Shown here piece after piece: positions 1-8,661 of a stretch of DNA of 15,570 nucleotides. Each line of letters opens with the position of its first letter. Within the stretch, counting starts at the first letter, position 1. Position numbers and translations under genes: made by a program. Source of the DNA: Sphingomonas sp. CCH9-E2 (lineage in GTDB: Bacteria; Pseudomonadota; Alphaproteobacteria; Sphingomonadales; Sphingomonadaceae); the NCBI RefSeq assembly GCF_001557215.1, contig NZ_LSJM01000094.1, forward strand, positions 1-15,570, read 5' to 3'. Below the pieces are notes generated by a model. That model ran no database searches. It saw only the letters and a list, made by a program, of their open reading frames with translations, and had not been told where the DNA came from.

Positions 1-21
1 GTCGGGAGTGGAGCTTTCATG

Positions 22-59
22 CCCCTCTCCCAACCCTCTCCCCGCGAGCGGAGAGAGGG
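22..59 (-). repeat. Diverged palindromic repeat behind atpA
   Basis: This is a GC-rich dyad 11 bases beyond the atpA stop codon. The arms CCCTCTC (34-40) and GAGAGGG (53-59) pair, and an inner CCG/CGG pair closes a short loop after one mismatch. Read on the minus strand, the hairpin is followed by GTTGGGAGAGGGGC, matching the tail GTTAGGGGAGGGGC that follows the hairpin of the repeat inside mfd (15454-15493). It therefore looks like a diverged member of the same family. It may also act as an attenuating or mRNA-stabilising stem-loop between atpA and the presumed next gene atpG. No run of T follows, so strong intrinsic termination is unlikely. Confidence 0.6.
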
Positions 60-69
60 CTATTTTGCT

Positions 70-2165
<2,096 letters not shown>

Positions 2166-2209
2166 GGACGCGTGTTTCCTCTTGGACTCTAGAATGGCCC
2201 CATGGGGAT

Positions 2210-2238
2210 TCGGGGGTGTGCCGGTGCGGCACCCCCGA
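2210..2238 (-). promoter_or_regulatory. Stem-loop in the probable atpH leader
   Basis: CGGGGGTG (2211-2218) pairs perfectly with CACCCCCG (2230-2237), with one further T-A pair outside, around an 11-base centre that can itself form TGCC/GGCA pairs if a TG bulge is allowed. It lies 45-73 bases upstream of the atpH GTG, so it would be in the 5' leader if transcription begins near 2244. A 10-bp palindrome CCCCATGGGG (2198-2207) follows it in the direction of transcription. It could protect or regulate atp mRNA, or act as a barrier between the divergent genes. The structure is visible; the role is inferred. Confidence 0.45.
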
Positions 2239-2250
2239 TGGGTTGGCGCG

Positions 2251-2279
2251 CGCCTAGCAAAGGGGTGGCCCGGATGCAA
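2251..2279 (-). promoter_or_regulatory. Possible atp operon promoter
   Basis: On the minus strand TTGCAT (2279-2274) resembles a -35 box. Seventeen bases later is TAGGCG (2256-2251) within TTTGCTAGGCGC, a weak -10 match. The position, just upstream of the leader stem-loop and about 85 bases before the atpH start, is plausible. The -10 match is poor, so this is tentative. Confidence 0.3.
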
Positions 2280-2383
2280 CCTGTGTGACCGTGCGATGAC
2301 GGCGGCGGGTGCTCAGCGGGCTTGCCGCAGATCGCGCCGGGTGCGAAACAACGGCGTACTGAGATTGCTCAGGGGGAAATGCC

Positions 2384-3340
2384 ATGCTTCCGTTGCCGAT
2401 CCGCGCCGGACTCGCCGTTGCCGCCGCCAGCCTGTTTGCGACCGCCGCTTATGCCGAAAGCGTGCGCATGACCGGACGCTTCGCAGCGCCCTATCGCGAC
2501 GCCGCGATGCTCGATTCGCTGCGGGTCGGGCGGATCGGGGGCGAGGACGGGATGCAGCTCGCGCTGGCCATCGAACGCGCATTGGGGCGGCCGGATATCG
2601 AGGGGCGGACTCATTTCGAGCTGATTGGCGGACCCGGCGGCGATGCCGACGGCCTGCTCAACGGCAATGTCGTCACCGGCGTTCAGGAAACGCGGTTCAA
2701 GCGCAAGGAGAAGGAGTGTGTCGAGCGCGAGGGCGGCAAACGCGACGGCAAATGCCTGCGCGAGGAAGAAGTCGAAAAGGATTGCACCCGGCGCATCATC
2801 AATGTGAATGCCGATCTGCGCATCACCGATGCGCGGGCGCGCGTCGTCTATGGCGTGTCGCGTCCGCGCCGCGATGAAACCAGCTGGTGCCGCGGCCAGG
2901 ACCCGGCGCGCACGACCGAAGAGGCGATTCGCGGGATGATCATCGACATCGCCGAATCCGTCCGCAGCGACATCGTTCCGTCGGTCGAACTCTATTCGAT
3001 CCGCTTTCGCGAAAGCACGCGCGGCCTGCCCAAGCCGCTCGAGCGTCCGTTCAAGGATATCGTCAAGCAGACGCAGCGTGACCTGCCCGCCGCCTGCGCA
3101 GCCTGGGCGGCGATGGACACGCAGGCGCCGAACCATCCGTCGATCACCTTCGACCTTGGCCTGTGCGCCGAATCGGCAGGCGAATTCGACAAGGCGCTGG
3201 CGCTGTATCGCCGCGCTGCGCCGCTGATCGGGCGTGGCGGGAACGAGGCGACAATCGGTGCCGACCGGGTCGCGCGGCTGATCGCCGGGCGTGCGGATGA
3301 ACTGGCACGGGAGCGCGGGCGTAGGCCGACGCGGCGGTAA
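2384..3340 (+). CDS. Exported protein with TPR-like C-terminus
   Basis: I do not recognise this 318-residue protein. Residues 1-24 form a Sec signal peptide (basic start, hydrophobic core, ATAAYA then E), so the mature protein is probably periplasmic; no lipobox cysteine is seen. Residues 104-137 are very rich in charged residues and contain three cysteines (112, 124, 134); others are at 169, 238 and 261. A middle segment (about 176-212, EEAIRGMIIDIAESVRSDIVPSVELY) precedes helices at about 233-300 with the TPR-like pattern ACAAWAAMDTQAPNHPSITFDLGLCAESAGEFDKAL split over two helical hairpins. AGGGGGA ends seven bases before the ATG, and the small dyad CTGAG-ATTG-CTCAG (2359-2372) abuts it. 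The gene is divergent from atpH and precedes another exported-protein gene. Lipoprotein-like assembly factors are one possibility, not demonstrated. Confidence 0.85.
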   Translation: MLPLPIRAGLAVAAASLFATAAYAESVRMTGRFAAPYRDAAMLDSLRVGRIGGEDGMQLALAIERALGRPDIEGRTHFELIGGPGGDADGLLNGNVVTGVQETRFKRKEKECVEREGGKRDGKCLREEEVEKDCTRRIINVNADLRITDARARVVYGVSRPRRDETSWCRGQDPARTTEEAIRGMIIDIAESVRSDIVPSVELYSIRFRESTRGLPKPLERPFKDIVKQTQRDLPAACAAWAAMDTQAPNHPSITFDLGLCAESAGEFDKALALYRRAAPLIGRGGNEATIGADRVARLIAGRADELARERGRRPTRR

Positions 3341-3380
3341 GGGCGCTCGATTTCGCATGGAAGTGCGTTAGCATCGCCCC

Positions 3381-4019
3381 ATGAAATCGCTTCTTATGGC
3401 CGGCCTGGTCGCCGCTATCGTCACCCCCGCCGTCGCCCAGAGCCGCTTTCGCGTGGGATTGGTCGAGTTCACCGCCGCGCTGCCGGCGGGCTATTGTTCT
3501 GCGACGGAAGGCAAGGCTGCTGCTGTCGCGCAAATGCTGGCGAGTGCGGACAATCGCAACGTCACGCATCTGACCGCGTTATCGTGCGACGCGGACAAGG
3601 CGTGGAAGGACTATTTCATCCTCAAGACGCCGAACGAACTGCTGGCCGTCCGCACCAATACCGCCGAATTTCAGCGAGCCGTAGGGCCGGCGCTGAAAGC
3701 GGCCTCCTCGGCTAAGGATGTGGAAGAGGCGAGCACCAACCTGTCGCGCACCATGGGCAGCCCGGTTCAGGTCAAGGGCGAGGTGCTCGGCTATGGCCAG
3801 GACGCCCACTGCCTGTATCTCGGCGCGGTCCTCGACATGGTCGCACCGGAGCGGGGAATCAAATATACGCTGGCGATGAGCGGGTGCATGACCGTCGTGT
3901 CGGGCAAGGTCGTGACGATCTATCGATATGCGCCCGGCACGACCGATGCCGATATCCGCGCACTGATGCCGTCGGTGCTGGCGTTCGCAAAGGCGATCAA
4001 GCCGGTCTCCGCCAACTGA
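3381..4019 (+). CDS. Exported protein of unknown function
   Basis: This 212-residue protein is not recognised. It begins with a signal peptide (MKSLLMAGLVAAIVTPAVA, cut after residue 19) and continues with a soluble domain likely to be periplasmic. Four cysteines at 39, 69, 144 and 169 could form two disulphides. There are no membrane segments beyond the signal and no catalytic motif that I can name. It starts 40 bases after the upstream exported-protein gene on the same strand. No Shine-Dalgarno sequence precedes the ATG; instead TTAGCAT ends seven bases upstream and resembles a -10 element, so a leaderless transcript or translation linked to the upstream gene is possible. A hairpin that could serve as terminator follows directly. 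Confidence 0.8.
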   Translation: MKSLLMAGLVAAIVTPAVAQSRFRVGLVEFTAALPAGYCSATEGKAAAVAQMLASADNRNVTHLTALSCDADKAWKDYFILKTPNELLAVRTNTAEFQRAVGPALKAASSAKDVEEASTNLSRTMGSPVQVKGEVLGYGQDAHCLYLGAVLDMVAPERGIKYTLAMSGCMTVVSGKVVTIYRYAPGTTDADIRALMPSVLAFAKAIKPVSAN

Positions 4020-4020
4020 T

Positions 4021-4051
4021 CCGCTCCCCCCGGCCGGGCCGGGAGGAGCGG
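4021..4051. terminator. Hairpin between convergent genes
   Basis: CCGCTCC (4021-4027) pairs with GGAGCGG (4045-4051). After one mismatch, CCCGG (4029-4033) pairs with CCGGG (4039-4043) around a five-base loop. It begins directly after the stop codon of the plus-strand gene and lies eight bases from the stop of the minus-strand helicase gene, so it could end both transcripts. No T run is present on either side. Confidence 0.6.
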
Positions 4052-4058
4052 GGATCGG

Positions 4059-5507
4059 TTAGCCGCGACGCTGGCCCTGGCCGCCGCCGCTGCGCTGGCC
4101 GCCGGTGGCGCCAGCGGGACGCGGGGTGAACTTCTTCTTGCGCGGGCCGTAGAAGCGCGGCTTGTCGCCGGCCGCTGCGCCTTCGCCACCGCGTGGGGCG
4201 GTGCCGAGTGTTTCGCGGCGCTCACCCGCCGGATTGCCGCGCGGGCCGCGGTCGCGCTGGGCGGCGCGGTGATGCGCGTTGCGGTCCTGCATCGTGCGGC
4301 CGTTGCGGCCGTTGATCTCGTCGCGGCTCATCGGGATCGGGCCGCGGCTCGACTTGATCCGGGCGGATTCGGCGAGGAAGTCCTCGGGCAGCGGCTGGAT
4401 CGTCACCTTCTGACGGATCAGCTTTTCGATGTCGCGCAGATACGGCCGCTCGTCATCGGCGCAGTAGCTGATGGCGATGCCGGTCGCGCCGGCACGCGCG
4501 GTGCGGCCGATGCGGTGGACATATTGGTCGGGCACATTGGGCAGTTCGAAGTTGAACACATGGCTCACTCCAGACACGTCGATGCCGCGCGCGGCGATGT
4601 CGGTCGCGACCAGGATCTTGACCTTGCCCGACTTGAACTCGCCCAGCGCACGCTCACGCTGCGGCTGGCTCTTGTTGCCGTGGATCGCGTTCGCCGCGAT
4701 TCCGCTCGCCGCCAGCAGCTTCACGACGCGGTCGGCGCCATGCTTGGTGCGGGTGAAGACCAAAGCGCGGTCGATGCTCGCGTCGCGCAGCGCGATCGTC
4801 AGCAGCGACTGTTTCTCGCTCTGGTTGACGTGAGTCACGAACTGCTCGACCCGCTCGGCAGTGGTGGCGACGGGGGTCACCTTAACCTCGACCGGATCCT
4901 TGATGAACTGGGTCGCGAGGTCGCGGATCGACTTGGGCATGGTGGCCGAGAAGAACAGGGTCTGGCGCTTGCTGGGCAGCTCACGGACGATGCGCTTCAA
5001 TGCGTGGATGAAACCCAGGTCCATCATCTGGTCGGCCTCGTCCAGCACCAGGATCTCGATGCCGAGCAGGATGGCGTAGCATTGCTCGATCAGGTCGACG
5101 AGGCGGCCGGGGGTCGCGACGACGATGTCGACACCGCGGGCCAGGTCGGTCTTGTTCTTGTGGATCGACGTGCCGCCGAACACGGTCGCGACGCTGAGCT
5201 TGGTGCCCTTGCTATAGTCGCGGGCGCTCTGCGCGATCTGGCTGGCCAGTTCGCGGGTCGGGGCGAGGACGAGCATGCGGCACCCACGCGGCTGCGCGCG
5301 CTTGTTCGACGCGACGAGCCGCTCGATCGAGGGGAGCATGAACGCGGCGGTCTTGCCGGTGCCGGTCTGTGCGATGCCGAGCAGGTCGCGCCCTTCGAGC
5401 AGCGCGGGGATCGACTGCGCCTGGATCGGGGTCGCGGTGGTGTACCCCTTTGCCGACAGCGCAGCCAGCGTGGTCTCGGACAGGCCGAGGGTCTTGAATT
5501 CAGTCAT
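4059..5507 (-). CDS. rhlE: DEAD-box ATP-dependent RNA helicase, RhlE type
   Basis: This is an ATP-dependent RNA helicase that remodels RNA duplexes, for example in ribosome assembly or mRNA decay. It has 482 residues from the ATG at 5507. Visible motifs in order are: Q motif (F3, then GYTTATPIQ), Walker A AQTGTGKT at 46-53, PTREL at 83-87, GG at 111-112, TPGR at 132-135, DEAD at 156-159, SAT at 187-189, the RecA2 motif ATDIAARGID at 301-310, and HRIGRTARAG at 331-340. The stretch VFNFELPNVPDQYVHRIGRT and the following DIEKLIRQ are typical of RhlE. Residues beyond about 385 form a basic Arg/Gly/Pro-rich tail, a common RNA-binding extension. The frame is open 32 codons further upstream, but that segment is not helicase-like. 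The gene follows mtnA after 223 bases and seems to have its own promoter. Confidence 0.95.
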   Translation of the reverse strand: MTEFKTLGLSETTLAALSAKGYTTATPIQAQSIPALLEGRDLLGIAQTGTGKTAAFMLPSIERLVASNKRAQPRGCRMLVLAPTRELASQIAQSARDYSKGTKLSVATVFGGTSIHKNKTDLARGVDIVVATPGRLVDLIEQCYAILLGIEILVLDEADQMMDLGFIHALKRIVRELPSKRQTLFFSATMPKSIRDLATQFIKDPVEVKVTPVATTAERVEQFVTHVNQSEKQSLLTIALRDASIDRALVFTRTKHGADRVVKLLAASGIAANAIHGNKSQPQRERALGEFKSGKVKILVATDIAARGIDVSGVSHVFNFELPNVPDQYVHRIGRTARAGATGIAISYCADDERPYLRDIEKLIRQKVTIQPLPEDFLAESARIKSSRGPIPMSRDEINGRNGRTMQDRNAHHRAAQRDRGPRGNPAGERRETLGTAPRGGEGAAAGDKPRFYGPRKKKFTPRPAGATGGQRSGGGQGQRRG

Positions 5508-5530
5508 GGAGTCTCTTTGCATAACGGCCA

Positions 5531-5582
5531 GCGCGCATGCGGAATGCGCGCGCGCAGGCGGGTCAAAAAATTGACGACCCGC
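5531..5582 (-). promoter_or_regulatory. Two tandem stem-loops in the rhlE leader
   Basis: GCGCGCAT (5531-5538) and ATGCGCGC (5544-5551) form a perfect 8-bp stem with a five-base loop. GCGGGTC (5558-5564) and GACCCGC (5576-5582) form a 7-bp stem with an A/T-rich loop, with GTCAA/TTGAC (5562-5566, 5571-5575) as a competing inner pairing. The first ends 24 bases before the rhlE ATG. They may control translation or stability of the helicase mRNA; RNA helicase genes often have long structured leaders. The structures are visible; the regulation is inferred. Confidence 0.5.
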
Positions 5583-5676
5583 GTGATTTGGGAAGCCGAG
5601 CAATCAACCGAGGCGGAGCCAGGGGCCGGATGGTCACCGGAACCCGATCACGCTGCATAACGCCTCGCTGCGCCGC

Positions 5677-5705
5677 GATATGGCAGCAGCGTTGACATAA
5701 GTCAA
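5677..5705 (-). promoter_or_regulatory. Possible rhlE promoter with FNR/FixK-like palindrome
   Basis: On the minus strand TTGACT (5705-5700) is a good -35 box, and CATATC (5682-5677) follows after 17 bases as a partial -10. This would give a leader of about 160 bases before rhlE. The same -35 sequence is half of a perfect dyad TTGACATAAGTCAA (5692-5705), which matches the TTGAY-N4-RTCAA pattern bound by FNR/FixK/Dnr-type regulators. A bound regulator would overlap the -35 box, so either repression or a different activated start is conceivable. Confidence 0.4.
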
Positions 5706-5730
5706 GGTCAGGGGCGTCGTGACGCGTCGA

Positions 5731-6804
5731 TCAGGTCGGCAGGATGCGCGCGTCGAGCATGGCCGCCAGTGCGGCGGCATCCGCCGCGACCCCCGCCTCG
5801 GTCACATAGCCGGTGACGAGCGCTGCCGGGGTGATGTCAAAGGCAGGGTTGCGCACGGGAGCGCTTGTGACCCGCAGCTTCTGGCCGCCCTCACCGACAA
5901 CAAACGCGACCTCTTCGCTATTGCGCTCCTCGATCGGGACGCCGGCCCCGGTCGGGGTCGCCGGGTCATAGGTCGATGATGGCAGCGCCACGTAGAAGGG
6001 CACGCCGTGCGCCTGTGCGGCCAGCGCCTTCAGATAGGTGCCGATCTTGTTGCAGACATCGCCATTGGCGGTCACCCGGTCGGTGCCGACGATGACCATG
6101 TCGACCTCACCGCGTTGCATGAGCAAGCCCCCGGCATTGTCGACGATATAGCTGTGCGGCACGCCATGTGCGGCGAGTTCGAAGGCGGTGAGCGCGCCCT
6201 GGTTGCGCGGACGCGTTTCGTCCACCCACACGTGCAGCGCGATGCCCTCGTCATGCGCGCGGTAAAGCGGCGCGGTCGCCGTGCCCCAGTCGACCGTGGC
6301 CAGCCAGCCGGCATTGCAATGGGTGAGGATGTTGACCGGTGCCCCACCCTTGCGCGCGGCGATGTCGCGAATGATGCCGAGCCCGGCTTCGCCGATCGCG
6401 CGGTTCATCGCCACATCTTCGTCGCAGATGCGCGCCGCTTCGTCATGCGCAGCGGCGGCACGCTGCGCGGGCGGCAGCGGGGAGACGGCACGGCGCACGC
6501 GGTCCAGCGCCCAGAGCAGGTTGACCGCAGTCGGACGGGTGTTGCGCAGCCGATCGAAGCTGGCGACCAGACCGGCGTCGGAGGGGGCGGCCTTGAGCCC
6601 GAAGGCCAGGCCATAGGCCGCGACCGCCCCGATCATCGGTGCACCACGGGTCGCCATGTCGGCGATCGCGGTGGCGGCATCCTCGACGCTGCGCAGTACC
6701 ATGCGCTCGACCGTCCAGGGCAGCAGACGCTGATCGAAGATACCGACCGACCACCCATCCGGCTCGACCCAGATCGAGCGGGTGGTGACGCCGTCGATCC
6801 TCAT
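5731..6804 (-). CDS. mtnA: Methylthioribose-1-phosphate isomerase
   Basis: MtnA converts S-methyl-5-thio-D-ribose 1-phosphate to the ribulose 1-phosphate in the methionine salvage pathway; it is cytosolic. Its 357 residues match the family, which is related to eIF2B subunits. Landmarks are RGAPMIG at 53-59, the catalytic cysteine C163 in THCNAGWLAT, the catalytic aspartate D242 in GTDRVTANGDV, and the conserved CNKIGTY at 251-257. The ATG overlaps the mtnC stop as ATGA, and a strong GGAAGGAG lies eight bases upstream inside mtnC, so it is the last gene of a translationally coupled operon. No terminator-like hairpin follows it immediately. Confidence 0.97.
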   Translation of the reverse strand: MRIDGVTTRSIWVEPDGWSVGIFDQRLLPWTVERMVLRSVEDAATAIADMATRGAPMIGAVAAYGLAFGLKAAPSDAGLVASFDRLRNTRPTAVNLLWALDRVRRAVSPLPPAQRAAAAHDEAARICDEDVAMNRAIGEAGLGIIRDIAARKGGAPVNILTHCNAGWLATVDWGTATAPLYRAHDEGIALHVWVDETRPRNQGALTAFELAAHGVPHSYIVDNAGGLLMQRGEVDMVIVGTDRVTANGDVCNKIGTYLKALAAQAHGVPFYVALPSSTYDPATPTGAGVPIEERNSEEVAFVVGEGGQKLRVTSAPVRNPAFDITPAALVTGYVTEAGVAADAAALAAMLDARILPT

Positions 6805-7493
6805 GCGAACGCTCCTTCCGGCAAAATTGCGTTGAAGCCCTCGGCCACCGGATAGGGCGATGCCAGCGGCGCAGCATCGCGGGCCAGCAACGTCACCATC
6901 AGCCCCGCCGAGGCCGCTGCATCCAGTTCCGCAGCGACATCGGAAAGGAACAGGATTTCGCCCGGCGGAACGCCGATGGCGTCGGCGACGGCGGCATAGG
7001 AAGCGGCCTCCTTCTTCCCGCCGATGGCGGTGTCGAAATAGCCGGAAAACAGGGGCGTGAGGTCGCCATCGGCGGTATGGCCGAAGATCAATTTCTGCGC
7101 GGCGACCGAGCCGGAGGAATAGACGTAGAGCTTAATCCCGCGCGCATGCCAGCGCTTCAGCCCCGCAACCGCGTCTGGATAGACATGGCCCTGAAGCGCG
7201 CCCGTGGCATAGCCATTTGCCCAGATCAGCCCCTGCAGCGCCTTGAGCGGCGCGATCTTGCGATCGGCATCGTGCCATTCGAGCAGCAGCGCCGTGCAGC
7301 CAGCGGTGTCGAGCGCGGGCACCCCGGCTTCGGCGCGCACGGCGTCGAGGATCGCCGCCATATCCGGCCTGGCCGCGTGCGCCGCGACATAGGCCGCCAG
7401 CCGCGCCCGGCTATAGGGAAACAGCACGTCATGGACGAACGCGATGCTCGACGTGGTTCCTTCGATATCGGTGACGATCGCGCTGGGCGTCAC
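6801..7493 (-). CDS. mtnC: Enolase-phosphatase E1
   Basis: MtnC is a bifunctional HAD-superfamily enzyme of methionine salvage. It enolises 2,3-diketo-5-methylthiopentyl-1-phosphate and then removes the phosphate to give the acireductone. The 230-residue protein shows the E1 form of HAD motif I, DIEGT (D9, E11), followed by SIAFVHDVLFPY, motif II SSGS at 126-129, the lysine motif GGKK at 158-161, and motif III/IV FLSDVAAELDAA around 182-193. I chose the GTG at 7493 because it overlaps the mtnD stop as GTGA, lies nine bases after AAGG, and gives the normal N-terminus. The frame upstream to 7667 only shadows mtnD. Confidence 0.96.
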   Translation of the reverse strand: MTPSAIVTDIEGTTSSIAFVHDVLFPYSRARLAAYVAAHAARPDMAAILDAVRAEAGVPALDTAGCTALLLEWHDADRKIAPLKALQGLIWANGYATGALQGHVYPDAVAGLKRWHARGIKLYVYSSGSVAAQKLIFGHTADGDLTPLFSGYFDTAIGGKKEAASYAAVADAIGVPPGEILFLSDVAAELDAAASAGLMVTLLARDAAPLASPYPVAEGFNAILPEGAFA

Positions 7494-8044
7494 GCGGCGA
7501 TGCCTTGATAGAGCGGGATGGCGTCGGCGATCGGATCGCCGGTGAACTGCGCCACCCAACCGTCGGGCAAGGTGAACAGCCGGATCACGGTAAAGCTCGG
7601 CCGTTCCCCCGTGTCGAACCAATGGTGCGTGCCGGCCGGTACCGCGATGAGATCGCCCGCCGTGCATTCCAGCGCATGGACCAGCCCGCCGGCATGGATG
7701 TAAAACAGGCCAGCGCCTTCGACGAAAAAGCGCACCTCATCGTCATGGTGGATATGTTCGGCCAGAAACCTGGCGCGCAGTTCGGCGCGCTGGGGATGGT
7801 CGGGGTCGAGCCGCAGCACGTCGCAGCTCTGATAACCGCCGCGGGCCTTCAGCGCGTCGATGTCATCGGCATAGGCTGCGAGAATATCGGCATCGCTAGA
7901 CGCAGCCGCCAGCGGCGCCTTTGGCACCCAGCGCTCCAGCAGGATGCCGTGCGGGGCCAGCGCTGCGGCGATGGCGGCATCATCGGAAAGCTGCTGGCGC
8001 ACGGCATACGGCGCGGCGTCGTCATACTGGGTCAGGCTGGTCAT
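7490..8044 (-). CDS. mtnD: Acireductone dioxygenase
   Basis: MtnD is a cupin-fold metal dioxygenase that oxidises acireductone. The Fe form gives the keto acid of methionine plus formate, while the Ni form gives an off-pathway product with CO. The protein has 184 residues from the ATG at 8044. The metal ligands are seen as H97, H99 and E103 in EHIHHDDE and H141 in GTHHWFD, matching the known His-His-Glu-His set. Sequence alone does not show which metal is used. The ATG overlaps the mtnB stop (ATGA), and GAAGG lies about ten bases upstream within mtnB. An in-frame ATG at 8077 would add eleven residues inside mtnB and is less likely. Confidence 0.96.
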   Translation of the reverse strand: MTSLTQYDDAAPYAVRQQLSDDAAIAAALAPHGILLERWVPKAPLAAASSDADILAAYADDIDALKARGGYQSCDVLRLDPDHPQRAELRARFLAEHIHHDDEVRFFVEGAGLFYIHAGGLVHALECTAGDLIAVPAGTHHWFDTGERPSFTVIRLFTLPDGWVAQFTGDPIADAIPLYQGIAA

Positions 8045-8661
8045 CGCTTGGCACCTTCGCGCTTCAGTTCCTCCCACGCGCAGGTGAGCAGGAACTCGAT
8101 GGCTTCGATCATATTTTCGGCAGCGTCCATCGTCGGGCCCCAGCCATAAAGCCCATGGCCGCGGATGTAGAAGGCCGGGACGATCGGGCGTTGCGCCGCA
8201 AGCACGGGCCGCAGCTGCTGCGCCAAGGCGGTCATGTCCTGGCTGTTGTCGACGATCGGGATCGCGATGCTGGTGTCGTGGGTGTCGGTGCCGGGAAAGA
8301 TCTTGAGCAATTCATAGCCGCTCAGGACGATCGCGTCGCCCAGCGCGCGGCTGAGCACGGTGCCGGAGACCGAATGGGTGTGCAGCACCGCCCCCGCGCC
8401 GGGGTCGCATTCATAGACCAGGCAGTGGAGCAAGGTCTCGGCGGAGGGGCGCTTGGCATCGAGCGGGCGGCCGGTCGCATCGACGCGCATCACTCCGTCG
8501 GGCGTCAGCCGTCCCTTGTGCGCGCCGGACACGGTTACGGCGATGCTGCCATCGGCGAGCCGGATCGAATAGTTGCCGGCGGTGGCGGGGGCGAGGCCGC
8601 GGGCATCGAGGCGGCGACCCGTCTCGACGATCAGCGCGGCGGCAGCGGCGGCATCATCCAT
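8041..8661 (-). CDS. mtnB: Methylthioribulose-1-phosphate dehydratase
   Basis: MtnB removes water from methylthioribulose 1-phosphate to give the diketo phosphate used by MtnC. It belongs to the class II aldolase/adducin fold with a zinc site. The protein of 206 residues shows the zinc ligands in LHTHS (H94, H96) and a third histidine in YIRGHGLYGWG (H169), plus the SAETLLH segment with a probable catalytic glutamate near 75. The start is ambiguous: GTG at 8664 (overlapping the previous stop as GTGA) and ATG at 8661 (TGATG) are adjacent in frame, with AAAGAG six or nine bases upstream. I prefer the ATG. The gene sits between the aminotransferase and mtnD. Confidence 0.95.
   Translation of the reverse strand: MDDAAAAAALIVETGRRLDARGLAPATAGNYSIRLADGSIAVTVSGAHKGRLTPDGVMRVDATGRPLDAKRPSAETLLHCLVYECDPGAGAVLHTHSVSGTVLSRALGDAIVLSGYELLKIFPGTDTHDTSIAIPIVDNSQDMTALAQQLRPVLAAQRPIVPAFYIRGHGLYGWGPTMDAAENMIEAIEFLLTCAWEELKREGAKR

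Noticed and set aside
4269..5660. A 463-codon plus-strand open frame opposite the helicase
   Set aside because: It mirrors the rhlE codons, is full of Arg, Asp and Gly, and has no recognisable motif.
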